Notes under the pieces: generated by a model
Databases searched by the model: none
What the model saw: only the letters and a program-made list of their open reading frames with translations
What the model was told of the DNA's origin: nothing
NCBI RefSeq assembly: GCF_035319885.1
Contig: NZ_CP141285.1
Coordinates: 868,001 to 932,000 of the forward strand
DNA: 64,000 nt
Direction of reading: 5' to 3'
DNA from: Altererythrobacter sp. H2
GTDB taxonomy: Bacteria; Pseudomonadota; Alphaproteobacteria; Sphingomonadales; Sphingomonadaceae
Translations under genes and position numbers: made by a program
Shown: positions 8,434 through 17,736 of the stretch, piece after piece
How positions within the stretch are numbered: the first letter of the stretch is position 1
Layout of the letters: each line of letters begins with the position of its first letter

Positions 8434-8683
8434 TCTTCCTCAGCGTGCGTTGGCCCTTGAGTGTCAGCGCTGCTGCGCGGACGACAAAATGCCCCTCCCT
8501 GGTTCTGTCTATTTGTTCGAACATGAGTAGCCCTCCAAGCTGAAGGTCGCCGAGAAGTTCGATGACTTCCGGCCCGGTCCCGTGCGCTGGCGCAGGTACA
8601 AAGATGTCGCGTGCATTTGGCCAGGCTTCTCGCAGAACTTCGATGGCCGATGCCGCGTCGCGGGATATCAGGTCCTCGTCCAT
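8417..8683 (-). CDS. Small hypothetical protein, possible winged-helix
   Basis: 88 residues from the ATG at 8683, which has an AGGGGAAC ribosome site seven bases before it; the frame is open upstream but without a comparable start. The C-terminal part (LLGDLQLGGLLMFEQ ... AALTLKGQRTL) has the hydrophobic pattern of a winged-helix wing, but this is only a resemblance. It forms a two-gene operon with the membrane-anchored protein at 8179. No function is assigned. Confidence 0.6.
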   Translation of the reverse strand: MDEDLISRDAASAIEVLREAWPNARDIFVPAPAHGTGPEVIELLGDLQLGGLLMFEQIDRTREGHFVVRAAALTLKGQRTLRKNVCDS

Positions 8684-8776
8684 CTGCGTTCCCCTTGGTT
8701 GTTGCGGCGGAGCGATCTGTTCTTCGTTCCGCCGGACGAATGGACCCTGGCAGATTAGGTCTGGAGGTCCGGAAAC

Positions 8777-8792
8777 CTTAAGCTCGCTTAAG
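8777..8792. promoter_or_regulatory. Palindromic operator candidate before the small two-gene operon
   Basis: CTTAAGC-TC-GCTTAAG is a perfect inverted repeat with 7-nt arms, AT-rich in a GC-rich neighbourhood. It lies about 94 bp upstream of the minus-strand ATG at 8683. It could bind a dimeric regulator. The rest of 8684-8973 holds no supported gene. Confidence 0.4.
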
Positions 8793-8973
8793 TGAAGCGG
8801 CGCAGGCGAACGCCCGCGAGCTCTGAATCGGCGCGGGATTATCGCAGCAACCACGACGCCTTGCGCCGATGCTGCCTCGCCTGGGGGGCACTTCCCCACC
8901 TGTCGCCTGCCGCAGCTGGTCGTGCAAAACCGCCGCCCTTGATCGGGCGGAGCGCAGGCGCCATTGAACCGCG

Positions 8974-9426
8974 ATGCGTCTTGCCCTGTACGAACCCGAG
9001 ATTGCCGGCAATGTCGGCGCCGTGCTGCGCCTGGCGGCCTGCATGGGGGCCGCAGTCGACCTGATCGAGCCGATGGGGTTTATCTGGGATGACCGGCGGG
9101 TGCGGCGCGCGGCGATGGACTATATCGACCATGTCACCGTTACGCGGCACGCCGGGTTCGATGCCTTCCGCGCCGAGGCCGGGCCGCGCCGGCTGGTGCT
9201 GTTCACCACCAAAGCCGACGGCTCGCTCTACGATTTCGCCTTCCGGGCAGACGATGTGCTGCTGTTCGGCAAGGAAAGCGCGGGTGTTCCCCCGGCCGTG
9301 GCCGATCGGTGCGCGGCCCGGCTGCGCATTCCGATGCGCGCCGGGGTCCGGTCGATGAACCTGGCTTCGTCCGCTGCCGTTGCCCTTGGCGAAGCGCTGC
9401 GGCAAACCGGCGCTCTTCCCGAATAG
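8974..9426 (+). CDS. trmL: tRNA (cytidine(34)-2'-O)-methyltransferase
   Basis: A 150-residue SPOUT-class methyltransferase, normal length for TrmL/YibK. It opens with LALYEPEIAGNVGAVLR, the family's conserved N-terminal motif. It ends with the knot motifs FGKESAGVP, IPMRAGVRSMNLASSAAVAL. TrmL 2'-O-methylates the wobble nucleotide of certain tRNA-Leu species in the cytoplasm using SAM. A tRNA-Leu gene happens to lie 37 bp downstream on the other strand. Confidence 0.93.
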   Translation: MRLALYEPEIAGNVGAVLRLAACMGAAVDLIEPMGFIWDDRRVRRAAMDYIDHVTVTRHAGFDAFRAEAGPRRLVLFTTKADGSLYDFAFRADDVLLFGKESAGVPPAVADRCAARLRIPMRAGVRSMNLASSAAVALGEALRQTGALPE

Positions 9427-9462
9427 GAACGCGGGGCCTTCCGATACCGGAATGTCAGGAGA

Positions 9463-9549
9463 TGGTGCGGTCGAGAAGACTCGAACTTCCACGGGCTTTC
9501 GCCCACAACGACCTCAACGTTGCGCGTCTACCAATTCCGCCACGACCGC
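9463..9549 (-). tRNA. tRNA-Leu(GAG)
   Basis: An 87-nt class II tRNA with encoded CCA (TGG at 9463-9465 on the plus strand). The acceptor GCGGTCG pairs with CGACCGC. The anticodon stem CAACG/CGTTG encloses TTGAGGT, anticodon GAG, reading CUC leucine codons. The long variable arm TGGGCGAAAGCCCG is typical of tRNA-Leu, and the T-loop is GTTCGAGTC. Confidence 0.96.
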
Positions 9550-9764
9550 ACACTAGTCAGGGCGAAAACGGTCGCCCTGCGGGGTAGGAGCGGGCCCCTA
9601 GCAAAGCGGTCATGGCCCCGCAAGCGACTTGTTGGCGCGATGCCCAAGCGCGGCTACGCTTGCAGCACCCTACGTAGTCACCTCTAGGTATCGGTCCGTG
9701 TCAGGCCGGTACAGGTCCGGCGAGCGGCTTGCCGAAGGTTTCTTGCCGTCCTCAACCATGAGGG

Positions 9765-9983
9765 GTGAGTAGCCTTGCTGTCCTTGCTCTGGTCGCAGCC
9801 CCGCTGGCGACTGCGGATAATCCGCCTGCCGGGGCGCCTGCCGGGGCTGTAGTGACTGCGCGGGCGTCGGCTACGATCGTGCGGGGAGCGGCGGTGCGTC
9901 AGTCCGGTCCGCCGCCGCAGGAAGGGCCTTCGGTCCAGATAACCCGCACAGCAGATGGCGAGGTGCTGGTCGAGTTCACCTGA
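9765..9983 (+). CDS. Putative small secreted protein
   Basis: A 72-residue frame from a GTG start: hydrophobic N-terminus (VLALVAAPLATA) resembling a signal peptide, then an Ala/Pro/Gly-rich part ending in ITRTADGEVLVEFT. The ribosome site is poor because AGGGG abuts the GTG, so the start is uncertain. It is convergent with the zinc-ribbon gene. Not recognised; it could be spurious. Confidence 0.45.
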   Translation: MSSLAVLALVAAPLATADNPPAGAPAGAVVTARASATIVRGAAVRQSGPPPQEGPSVQITRTADGEVLVEFT

Positions 9984-10011
9984 CCATTCTACCGGTTCGG
10001 CCGGGGCCGGG

Positions 10012-10872
10012 TCAGGACGGCTTCCAACCGAATTCGGCAAACTTGGCCGATTTGGGCACATCGGTCACCGCTTCGTCGATCCGCATCACTTCGCCGGGCG
10101 CCAGTGTCGGCTGGGGCGGGGCGACTTCCCACGAATAGACGATCCTTTCGCGCGCATCGCGCATCACGATCAGGATCGAGGGCACGGGCAGGGTCTCGCG
10201 CCCGGTGTTGGTGATCGTGCCGCTGGCGCCGAAGAACTCGGTCTGGTTGGGCAGGGTGCGCCGGTCCTGCTGGTCGGCCGGGAAATCGAGCACCAGATCG
10301 CGGTTGCCCGCGGCAAAGGTCGGGCGGCTGACCGGCACCCAGTCCGGCAGGCCCCAATAACTTGCGGCCAGCACCGTTCCCGTCGCGAGCAGGGCGAAAG
10401 CGACCCCGGCGGCGGTCCACAACTTGAGCGGGTTGCGGCGCGGGCGGAACGGCGGCTCGGCATCGAACGGGCTGTGGCCATCGTCGTCGGCATCGTCCGC
10501 GTCGCGGAAAGAACGGAACGGGGCGCTCTCTGCCTCGACCACGCTTGGCGCGCTGGCGGGATAATCAACCTGCGGCGGCGGAGGGGCCGGGGGCGAAAGC
10601 GGCGCCGTGTCAGCCACCGTGTCAGCCACCGGGGCAGCCATCGTGTCAGCCACCGGGGCAGGCGCAGCAGGGTCCACCCCGGGAATCGGCGTCTGCGTGT
10701 GCGGCGGCATCGGCTCCGGCGCAGTCGCCCGCTCTGGCGGGAGTGCAATATCCGGGCCCTGCTGGAACCAGCTGTGGCGGCATTTGGCGCAGCGGACGGT
10801 GCGCCCGTCCACGCCGACGGCGCTGTCAGGAACGACATAGCGCGTGGAACAGGCGGGGCAGGCGATGATCAT
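10012..10872 (-). CDS. MJ0042-type zinc-ribbon protein with DUF3426-like C-terminus
   Basis: 286 residues. The N-terminus MIIACPACSTRYVVPD ... VRCAKCRHSW is a CxxC-CxxC zinc ribbon of the MJ0042 type. A Pro/Ala-rich linker with VADT repeats follows, then one membrane segment (AGVAFALLATGTVLAASYW) and an extracytoplasmic DUF3426-like beta domain. The ATG at 10872 places the zinc ribbon at the very N-terminus. It is divergent from ftsE with a 157-bp promoter region between them. Such proteins are common beside ftsEX in sphingomonads; the role is unknown. Confidence 0.8.
   Translation of the reverse strand: MIIACPACSTRYVVPDSAVGVDGRTVRCAKCRHSWFQQGPDIALPPERATAPEPMPPHTQTPIPGVDPAAPAPVADTMAAPVADTVADTAPLSPPAPPPPQVDYPASAPSVVEAESAPFRSFRDADDADDDGHSPFDAEPPFRPRRNPLKLWTAAGVAFALLATGTVLAASYWGLPDWVPVSRPTFAAGNRDLVLDFPADQQDRRTLPNQTEFFGASGTITNTGRETLPVPSILIVMRDARERIVYSWEVAPPQPTLAPGEVMRIDEAVTDVPKSAKFAEFGWKPS
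10607..10654. repeat. Short tandem repeat inside the zinc-ribbon gene
   Basis: GTGTCAGCCACC occurs at 10607-10618, directly again at 10619-10630, and once more at 10643-10654. The 12-bp unit keeps frame and encodes the VADT-containing linker on the minus strand. Copy number may vary between strains without breaking the frame. Confidence 0.7.
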
Positions 10873-11029
10873 GGTAACCACCGGCTTTATGCCTGCCATT
10901 CCGATGCAACAAGGCTTCGTGGAGGGGGAGGGCGGCAGACGGTGGCTTTTTTCCACATCGAAGCCTCGCTATAGCCCCTCCACCCATGCTCAAGCCCCGC
11001 AACTTCCCGGTCCAGGTGCGCCACCCACG

Positions 11030-11764
11030 ATGAGCGGCGCCGATGATGAAGTCGTCAACTTCGACAACGTCGGGCTGCGCTATGGTGCCGACCGCGAAGT
11101 GCTGAGCAATGTGTCGTTCACGCTCTATCCCGGCAGCTTCTATTTCCTGACCGGCGCCAGCGGCGCGGGCAAGACCTCGCTGCTGAAGCTGCTTTACCTC
11201 GCGCAGCGCCCCTCGCGCGGGGCGATCCGGATGTTCGGCACCGATGTGATCACCCTGCCGCGCAAGCGCCTGCCATCGTTCCGGCGGAGGCTGGGGGTGG
11301 TGTTCCAGGATTTCCGGCTGGTGCCGCACCTCAGCGCGTTTGACAATGTCGCCCTGCCGCTGCGCGTTTCGGGCGTGCGCGAAGGCGATCTGGCCAAGCC
11401 GGTGAACGACATGCTAGACTGGGTCGGCCTGTCGAACCGCAAGGATGCGCGGCCCGCCACACTGTCGGGCGGAGAGCAGCAGCGGGTGGCCATTGCCCGC
11501 GCGGTGATCGGCCGGCCCGACATGCTGGTGGCGGACGAGCCCACCGGCAACGTCGACCCTGAGATGGCGCTCAAATTGCTGCGCCTGTTCGAGGCGCTGA
11601 ACCGGCTCGGCACGACCGTGGTGGTGGCGACTCACGACGTCCACCTGCTGCGCAAGGTGCCCGATTCGCTGATCATGCGGCTGGACAAGGGGCAACTGGC
11701 CGATCCGACCGGCGCGCTGCGCTATCCACCGCGCCCGGCCCGGCGTGACGGGGGGGCAGCATGA
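11030..11764 (+). CDS. ftsE: Cell-division ATP-binding protein FtsE
   Basis: 244 residues, ABC ATPase. Walker A is GASGAGKTS, the signature [14 protein letters not shown] and Walker [13 protein letters not shown]. With FtsX it forms the divisome complex that controls septal cell-wall hydrolases. The chosen start is ATG at 11030 ([19 protein letters not shown]). The stop overlaps the ftsX ATG (ATGA), so translation is coupled. Confidence 0.92.
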   Translation: MSGADDEVVNFDNVGLRYGADREVLSNVSFTLYPGSFYFLTGASGAGKTSLLKLLYLAQRPSRGAIRMFGTDVITLPRKRLPSFRRRLGVVFQDFRLVPHLSAFDNVALPLRVSGVREGDLAKPVNDMLDWVGLSNRKDARPATLSGGEQQRVAIARAVIGRPDMLVADEPTGNVDPEMALKLLRLFEALNRLGTTVVVATHDVHLLRKVPDSLIMRLDKGQLADPTGALRYPPRPARRDGGAA

Positions 11765-12699
11765 GCGAAGCCCGTCCTCCGGCCATCGGGCGCACGGTGG
11801 CGCGCGGCTTCTCTCCCTTCGCGGGAGAGCGGGCGGCGCAGCTGGTGCCCCATTCGCGGCTTGCCGGGCCCATGCCCTGGGTGATCGCGATCATGGTGGC
11901 GTTGACGGTGATTGCGGCGGCTGGCGGGCTGGCGCTCAGCAACCTGGCGCGCGAGGCACGGGCCGAGCTGTCGGGCGGGGTGACCGTGCAGATTGTCGAG
12001 GCCGTGCCGCAGGAACGCGAGCGGCAGGCTGCGGCAGCAGAGCAGATCCTGGCAGAGCACCCTGCGGTCGGCGGGTTGAAGCGGGTCTCCGATGCCGAGC
12101 TTGACCGCCTGCTGGAGCCCTGGCTGGGCGTGGGCGAAGAACTGGAAACCGTGCCGATCCCGGCACTGATCGATGTGCGTCTTGTCGGGGATGCTGATCG
12201 CGCCACCCTGACCGAGCTGCAGCAAAGCCTGCTGGCCCAGGCACCGGGCGCCCGGGTCGATGCGCAGGCGGGCTGGCTTGGCCCGGTGTTCTCCGCGATT
12301 GCCTCGCTCCAGTGGCTGGCGCTGGCGCTGGTGATCCTGCTGGCCGCGACCAGCTCGGCGGCGGTCTGGCTGGCGGCGCGCAGTGCGCTCGGGGCCAACC
12401 GCGAGACCATCGAGATCGTCCACCTGCTGGGCGGAACAGACAGCCAGATCGCCCGCATCTTCCAGCGTGCGGTCGGCTTCGATGCCACGCTGGGCGGGAC
12501 CGTTGGACTCGCCCTGGGGCTGGCCGGGGTTCTGGTGCTGGGCCAGCAGTTTGCCGCCCTGGGGGCAGGATTGATGGGCGGCGCGGGGCTGACCTGGCTG
12601 GACTGGATCCTGCTGGCACTGGTCCCGGTAGCGGCGGTCGCCATCGCCATGCTGACTGCGCGGATGACCGTGCTGTCTGCCTTGAGGACCATGCTGTGA
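11761..12699 (+). CDS. ftsX: Cell-division protein FtsX
   Basis: 312 residues with a cytoplasmic N-terminus, a first membrane segment near residue 45 (WVIAIMVALTVIAAAGGLAL), a large periplasmic loop, and three later membrane segments, the FtsX topology. EIVHLLGGTDSQIARIFQ is the typical coupling region. It is the membrane partner of FtsE. It is followed by ydcF with overlapping stop/start (GTGA). Confidence 0.88.
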   Translation: MSEARPPAIGRTVARGFSPFAGERAAQLVPHSRLAGPMPWVIAIMVALTVIAAAGGLALSNLAREARAELSGGVTVQIVEAVPQERERQAAAAEQILAEHPAVGGLKRVSDAELDRLLEPWLGVGEELETVPIPALIDVRLVGDADRATLTELQQSLLAQAPGARVDAQAGWLGPVFSAIASLQWLALALVILLAATSSAAVWLAARSALGANRETIEIVHLLGGTDSQIARIFQRAVGFDATLGGTVGLALGLAGVLVLGQQFAALGAGLMGGAGLTWLDWILLALVPVAAVAIAMLTARMTVLSALRTML

Positions 12700-13226
12700 T
12701 CCGCCGGCTCTTCGCTGCCTTGCTGGTGCTCTGGGCAATCGGGTTCCTGTGGTTCGCCACGACCCTGCCGCGTCCGGCCGGACGGACGCAGACCGATGCG
12801 ATCATCGTGCCGACCGGAGCGGCGGGCCGGATCGAGCGCGGTCTGAACGTGCTGGAGCGTGGCGATGCCCGGACCATGCTGATAACCGGGGTGGACCGTG
12901 AGGTGCGTCCCGGCGAATTTGCCGCCGAGTTTGACGTTCCGGCCCCGGTGATGGACTGCTGCGTCACGCTGGGGTTTGCTGCGGTCGATACCCGCAGCAA
13001 CGCCGCCGAAACCGCGCAGTGGGTGCGCCAGAACAAGGTCGGCTCGTTCCGGCTGGTGACCACCGACTGGCATATGCGCCGCGCCGCAGGCGAGTTGGAG
13101 CGGACCCTGCCCCCGCAAGTGGTGGTGGTGGAGGATGCGGTTGTCTCGGAGCCGTCGCTCAGGATACTGTTCGTCGAGTACCACAAGCTGCTGGCGAGCA
13201 CGCTGGCCCGCAGCTTGCCCGGATGA
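12696..13226 (+). CDS. YdcF family protein (DUF218)
   Basis: 176 residues from a GTG overlapping the ftsX stop. One N-terminal membrane segment is followed by a DUF218 domain: TDAIIVPTGAAGRIERGL, ARTMLITGVDR, DTRSNAAETAQWV and LVTTDWHMRRA are the conserved blocks. Members are linked to envelope or membrane processes; the exact reaction is unknown. It lies between ftsX and plsC in one compact operon. Confidence 0.85.
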   Translation: MIRRLFAALLVLWAIGFLWFATTLPRPAGRTQTDAIIVPTGAAGRIERGLNVLERGDARTMLITGVDREVRPGEFAAEFDVPAPVMDCCVTLGFAAVDTRSNAAETAQWVRQNKVGSFRLVTTDWHMRRAAGELERTLPPQVVVVEDAVVSEPSLRILFVEYHKLLASTLARSLPG

Positions 13227-13233
13227 CCCGCCG

Positions 13234-13911
13234 ATGCTGATCCTGCGCAACCTTGCTTTCTACGCCAGCTTTTACCTGCTGAGCCCGTTCTATGTGCTGG
13301 CGGCGCTGGCGATGGCACCGTTCGGGCGCAAGGCCTTGCGCACGGTGGTGGGCAAGTGGTCACGCTTCCACCGCGATTGCCTGCGCCTGGCCGGTATTCG
13401 CGTGGTCGAGGAAGGCGTGATGCCCGAAGGGGCCGTGCTGTTCGCCATCCGGCACGAAAGTTTCTTCGAGGCGATCGACGCACCGGGGATGTTCTCCAAT
13501 CCGGCCCCTTTTGCCAAGCAGGAGCTATCCTGGATTCCCGGCTGGGGGCTCGCCGCATCGTGGTATGGCATGGTCTGGGTGGCACGGGATCAGGGCGCGA
13601 GCGCCTTGCGGACGATGGTGCGCGAGGCCCGATCACGGGCAGCGGACGGGCGCCCGCTGGTGATTTTTCCCGAAGGCACCCGGATGCCCCATGGGGAGCC
13701 GGGCAAGCTGCAGGCGGGCTTTGCCGGGATCTACAAGATGCTCGGCCTGCCAGTCATCCCGGTCGCGGTGAACAGCGGCCCCCTCTATCACCGGCGGCTG
13801 AAAAAGCCCGGCACCATCACTTACCGCTTCGGGGAACCGATTCCGCCGGGCCTGCCGCGCGAGGAAATCGAAGCGCGGGTGACCGAGGCGATCAACGCGC
13901 TGAACCGTTGA
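13234..13911 (+). CDS. plsC: 1-acyl-sn-glycerol-3-phosphate acyltransferase
   Basis: 225 residues with an N-terminal membrane anchor. The catalytic block is RHESFFEAID, which is HX4E rather than the textbook HX4D. FPEGTRMPHGEPGKLQAGF is the substrate-binding motif. It acylates lysophosphatidate to phosphatidate in phospholipid synthesis. It starts 8 bp after ydcF and is convergent with tyrA, whose stop is 7 bp away. Confidence 0.87.
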   Translation: MLILRNLAFYASFYLLSPFYVLAALAMAPFGRKALRTVVGKWSRFHRDCLRLAGIRVVEEGVMPEGAVLFAIRHESFFEAIDAPGMFSNPAPFAKQELSWIPGWGLAASWYGMVWVARDQGASALRTMVREARSRAADGRPLVIFPEGTRMPHGEPGKLQAGFAGIYKMLGLPVIPVAVNSGPLYHRRLKKPGTITYRFGEPIPPGLPREEIEARVTEAINALNR

Positions 13912-13917
13912 GCAGGG

Positions 13918-14829
13918 CTAGTCCGCCACGCTTCCACGCCCGAAGTCGGGCCGGGCATCGTCCTGGCCCTGCTCGATGATCGAGCGGCGGATTTCGCGGG
14001 TGCGGGTGAACAGGTCGAACAGCTGCTCGCCGTCGCCATTGCGGATCGCCCGCTGGAGCGCGGTCAGGTCTTCGCTGAAGCGGCCCAGCACTTCCAGCAC
14101 TGCCTCGCGGTTGCTGAGGAACACGTCGCGCCACATGGTCGGGTCGGACGCGGCTATGCGGGTGAAATCTCGGAAGCCCCCGGCGGAATACTTGATCACC
14201 TCGCTCTGGGTCACGTCCTCGAGGTCACTGGCGGTGCCGACGATGGTGTAGGCGATCAGGTGCGGGATATGGCTGGTCACCGCCAGCACCAGATCGTGAT
14301 GGGCCGCATCCATCCGCTCTACCTTGGCGCCGAGCGCCTCCCACAAGGTGGTCAGCGCGGCGACCGCCGCTTCCGGTGCATTCGGGGCGGGGGTGAGGAT
14401 GCACCAGCGGTGGCGGAACAGGGTAGCGAAGCCAGCCTCGGGGCCGCTCTGCTCGGTACCCGCCACCGGATGGGCGGGGATGACAATGTGGTCTGGCAGT
14501 GCTTCCGCCAGCACGCGGGCGACCGACAGCTTCGATGAGCCGACATCGCTGATGATGGCATGGGCGGGCAGGTCTGCGGCAATGTCTCGCGCCGCCTGCG
14601 CCATTGCGCCCACCGGCACGCACAGGACGACAAGGTCGGCCGCCGCGACAGCCTCGGTCGCGCTCCCGCAGACTGTCCCCACCAGTTGGCGCTCTTGCGC
14701 CCTCAGCCGCACCGCCGGGTCGGCATCGTACCCGGTGGTCACCACTTCAGGCAGGCAGTCGCGCAGGGCGAGGCCGAGCGAGCCGCCCAGCAGCCCCAGG
14801 CCAATGATCGCGACGCGCTCGATGGTCAT
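13918..14829 (-). CDS. tyrA: Prephenate/arogenate dehydrogenase
   Basis: 303 residues. The NAD(P)-binding motif [10 protein letters not shown] is at the N-terminus, followed by the prephenate dehydrogenase core ([24 protein letters not shown]). It oxidatively decarboxylates prephenate or arogenate in tyrosine synthesis; the sequence does not tell which substrate. Its ATG overlaps the hisC stop (ATGA), giving a hisC-tyrA operon, an arrangement common in alphaproteobacteria, where the aminotransferase may also serve aromatic amino acids. Confidence 0.9.
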   Translation of the reverse strand: MTIERVAIIGLGLLGGSLGLALRDCLPEVVTTGYDADPAVRLRAQERQLVGTVCGSATEAVAAADLVVLCVPVGAMAQAARDIAADLPAHAIISDVGSSKLSVARVLAEALPDHIVIPAHPVAGTEQSGPEAGFATLFRHRWCILTPAPNAPEAAVAALTTLWEALGAKVERMDAAHHDLVLAVTSHIPHLIAYTIVGTASDLEDVTQSEVIKYSAGGFRDFTRIAASDPTMWRDVFLSNREAVLEVLGRFSEDLTALQRAIRNGDGEQLFDLFTRTREIRRSIIEQGQDDARPDFGRGSVAD

Positions 14830-15926
14830 CCCGCCTGCTCCGCCGACGCGCGGATGATCCGGGCGATGTCGGCCATCTGGGCATGGGTGCCGATGGTGAT
14901 CCGCAAGGCCTGGGGCAGGCCCTGGCCGGGCAGGTGACGCACCGCGTAGCCGCCATCGGCCAGCGCCGTCAAAGCATCCGCCGCGCTGAGCGCGCCTTCG
15001 AACAGCACCAGCAGGAAATTGCCCTTGCCCGGTACTGGCCGGATGCCGTGGTTGCCGAGTGCAGCCATGGCATCACTGAAGCGGGCCAGTTCAGCGGCGT
15101 TGTGCGCGCGGCTGGCCGTAACGAAATCCTGATCGCCAAGCGCCGCCAGCGCGGCAGCCTGGCCGCCTTCGGTCAGGTTGAACGGCCCGCGAATGCGGTT
15201 GAGCGCATCGACCAGTGCGGGGGCACCAGTCGCCCAGCCGACCCGGACCCCGGCAAGCCCGTAGATCTTCGAAAATGTGCGGGTGACGAGCACGTTGTCA
15301 TGCACGGCTGCCAGTTCCAGCCCGCCATCGTCTTCGTCCGGTGCGAGATATTCGGCATAGGCCTGGTCGACCACCAGCAGGACATCGGCTGGAAGGCCGG
15401 CGTGCAGGCGGGCGATCTCGCTGCGCGGCAGGAAAGTGCCAGTCGGATTGTTGGGGTTGGCGACGAACACCACCCGTGTCCTGCCGGTGACCGCGCCGAG
15501 CAGCGCATCGACGTCGGTGGCGAAATCCCGGTCGGGTGCTTCCACCGGGGTCGCGCCGCAGCGCCGCGCGGCGATATCATAAACCGAAAAGCTGAACCGG
15601 CTGAACAGCACCTCGTCATCCGGCCCGGCAAAGGCCTGGGCGGCCAGATTGAGCAGCTCGTCCGACCCCGTCCCGCACACGATCCGCGCCGGATCGACTT
15701 TGTGCACCGCCCCGATTGCATGGCGCAGGGCGCGCGAATCGGGGTCAGGATAGGTCGCAGGCGTGCCCGCTTGCGCCAGGGCAGCGAGCGCCACCGGACT
15801 GGTGCCGAGCGGGTTCTCGTTCGCCGACAGCTTGACCAGCGGCTTGCCATCCGCACCGGTCGCCTTGCCCGGGACATAGGCATGGATTGCGGCGATCCAG
15901 GGTTTGATTTGGGGTGCTTGGGCCAT
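14826..15926 (-). CDS. hisC: Histidinol-phosphate aminotransferase
   Basis: 366 residues, class I/II PLP aminotransferase. LSANENPLG at the N-terminus, NPNNPTG, DQAYAEY and [15 protein letters not shown] (PLP-binding Lys) are visible. It converts imidazole-acetol phosphate to histidinol phosphate and may also transaminate aromatic keto acids, given its coupling to tyrA. ATG 15926 ([10 protein letters not shown]) is preferred; an ATG five codons upstream (15941) is possible. It is divergent from metX. Confidence 0.9.
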   Translation of the reverse strand: MAQAPQIKPWIAAIHAYVPGKATGADGKPLVKLSANENPLGTSPVALAALAQAGTPATYPDPDSRALRHAIGAVHKVDPARIVCGTGSDELLNLAAQAFAGPDDEVLFSRFSFSVYDIAARRCGATPVEAPDRDFATDVDALLGAVTGRTRVVFVANPNNPTGTFLPRSEIARLHAGLPADVLLVVDQAYAEYLAPDEDDGGLELAAVHDNVLVTRTFSKIYGLAGVRVGWATGAPALVDALNRIRGPFNLTEGGQAAALAALGDQDFVTASRAHNAAELARFSDAMAALGNHGIRPVPGKGNFLLVLFEGALSAADALTALADGGYAVRHLPGQGLPQALRITIGTHAQMADIARIIRASAEQAG

Positions 15927-16037
15927 GACGAGCGCGCGCATAGCCGCTCGCCGCGGCAAATCGAAGCAATTCCTGTTTTGCCCCACCCTTTGCCAGAGTT
16001 GACAGCGCCCGGTGCTGCGCCCAAGTCCGCCGCCGCC

Positions 16038-17138
16038 ATGAACGCCGCCCTGCCGCACCGGACCTGCCGCCTGCCTGCGCCCCTGCCGCTCGACAGCGGG
16101 CAGGTGCTCGAAGGGGCGGAGATCGCCTACGAAACTTATGGCGAGCTGGCAGCTGACAAGGGCAATGCGATCCTCGTCTGCCACGCCCTGACCGGCGACC
16201 AGTACCTGGCCAGCCCGCACCCGATCACCGGCAAGCCGGGTTGGTGGGAACGGATGGTCGGCCCCGGCAAGCCGATCGATACGGACCGGTTCCACGTGGT
16301 CTGCGCCAATGTGATCGGCAGTTGCCTCGGCTCGACCGGGCCGGCCAGCCTCGCCCCGGATGGCGCGCCGTACGCGATGCGCTTCCCGGTCATCACCATT
16401 CGCGACATGGTGCGGGGCCTCGTCGGCCTGCTTGACGAACTTGGCATTGCGCGGCTGCATACGGTGGTGGGCGGCTCGATGGGCGGGATGCAGGCGCTCA
16501 GCCTCGCCGCCAACTGGCCAGACCGTGCCGCGCGGGTGCTCGCCATTGCCACCACAGCGCGCCACTCGGCCCAGAACATCGCCTTTCATGAAGTGGGGCG
16601 CCAGGCCATCATGGCCGATCCTGCCTGGCAGGGCGGGGACTATTACGGCAAGGGCGCTTCGCCCGACGCCGGGTTGTCGGTGGCGCGGATGGCAGCGCAC
16701 ATCACCTACCTCTCCGAAGAGGGCCTGACCGAGAAGTTCGGCCGCCGCCTGCAGGACCGGGAGGCGAAATCGTTTGGCTTCGATGCCGATTTCCAGGTCG
16801 AAAGCTACCTGCGCTATCAGGGCAGCGGGTTTGTCCAGCGGTTCGATGCCAACTCCTACCTCTATATCACCCGGGCGATGGACTATTTCGACATTGCGGA
16901 AGAGCACGGCGGCCTGCTGGCAACGGCCTTCGCGGGCACAGGTGCGCGGTTCTGTGTGGTCAGCTTCGATTCGGATTGGCTCTACCCGACCGCGGAAAGC
17001 CGCCACGTGGTCCATGCGCTCAACGCGGCCGGGGCGCCGGTCAGCTTTGTCGAACTGTCCGCCCCGTTCGGGCATGACAGCTTCCTGCTCGACGTGCCTG
17101 CGCTCGACCGGGTGATTGCGGGCTTCCTCGATGGCTGA
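16038..17138 (+). CDS. metX: Homoserine O-acyltransferase
   Basis: 366 residues, alpha/beta hydrolase fold of the MetX family. [13 protein letters not shown] and [10 protein letters not shown] contain the oxyanion region and nucleophilic Ser. The late Asp (FDSDWLYPT) and His (FGHDSFLLD) complete the triad. It activates homoserine with acetyl- or succinyl-CoA for methionine synthesis; the donor cannot be read with certainty. The metW start lies inside its last codons. Confidence 0.92.
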   Translation: MNAALPHRTCRLPAPLPLDSGQVLEGAEIAYETYGELAADKGNAILVCHALTGDQYLASPHPITGKPGWWERMVGPGKPIDTDRFHVVCANVIGSCLGSTGPASLAPDGAPYAMRFPVITIRDMVRGLVGLLDELGIARLHTVVGGSMGGMQALSLAANWPDRAARVLAIATTARHSAQNIAFHEVGRQAIMADPAWQGGDYYGKGASPDAGLSVARMAAHITYLSEEGLTEKFGRRLQDREAKSFGFDADFQVESYLRYQGSGFVQRFDANSYLYITRAMDYFDIAEEHGGLLATAFAGTGARFCVVSFDSDWLYPTAESRHVVHALNAAGAPVSFVELSAPFGHDSFLLDVPALDRVIAGFLDG

Positions 17139-17730
17139 GGCGCTGCGTCCCGACCTTGCGGCCATTGCCGCGCGGGTGCCGCAGGGTGCCCGTGTGCTCG
17201 ACGTTGGCTGCGGCGATGGTGCCTTGCTGGAGAGCCTCCGGCAGGAGCGCGGCGTCGATGCGCGGGGGATCGAGATCGACGGCGCGCTGGTGGAGCGGTG
17301 CGTGGCGCGCGGGCTCAGCGTGGTACAGGGCGATGCCGACCGCGACCTGACATTCTATCCCGACGGCGCCTTCGACGTCGCCATTCTCAGCCAGACGCTG
17401 CAGACCGCGGCCCGGCCCGATCACATGCTGGCCGAACTGCTCCGGGTCGGCCGCCGGGCCTTCGTCAGCTTCCCCAACTTCGCCTACTGGCGGATGCGCT
17501 GGTCGCTGCTCAGCCGCGGGCGGATGCCGGTGACCCGCCACCTGCCGGTCAGCTGGTACGCAACCGCCAATATCCACCACGTCACGGTGAAGGATTTCGA
17601 GGAGCTGGCCGACGCCCTCGGCATCGCCATCGAGAACCGCTGGTTCTTCACCCGCGAGCGCGAGGTTTCGCCCACTGGTGCCAACTGGCGGGCCGAATAT
17701 GCCCTGTTCGAAGTCAGCCGGAAGGCCTGA
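17131..17730 (+). CDS. metW: Methionine biosynthesis protein MetW
   Basis: 199 residues, SAM-methyltransferase-like fold with [12 protein letters not shown] at the N-terminus. MetW acts with MetX in homoserine acylation in many Proteobacteria. The start at 17131 overlaps the metX end by 8 bp, so the two are translationally coupled. Confidence 0.92.
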   Translation: MAEALRPDLAAIAARVPQGARVLDVGCGDGALLESLRQERGVDARGIEIDGALVERCVARGLSVVQGDADRDLTFYPDGAFDVAILSQTLQTAARPDHMLAELLRVGRRAFVSFPNFAYWRMRWSLLSRGRMPVTRHLPVSWYATANIHHVTVKDFEELADALGIAIENRWFFTREREVSPTGANWRAEYALFEVSRKA

Positions 17731-17736
17731 GGCGGG

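Noticed and set aside
9558-9579. Hairpin CAGGGCG/CGCCCTG near tRNA-Leu
   Set aside because: It lies upstream of the tRNA on its strand and has no T-run, so it is not a terminator; no further support.
10607-10654. CRISPR-like repeats
   Set aside because: The 12-bp repeats are in-frame coding repeats without spacers of constant length.
15927-16037. SAM riboswitch before metX
   Set aside because: Common in alphaproteobacteria, but no SAM-II or SAM/SAH core could be recognised in this 111-bp gap.
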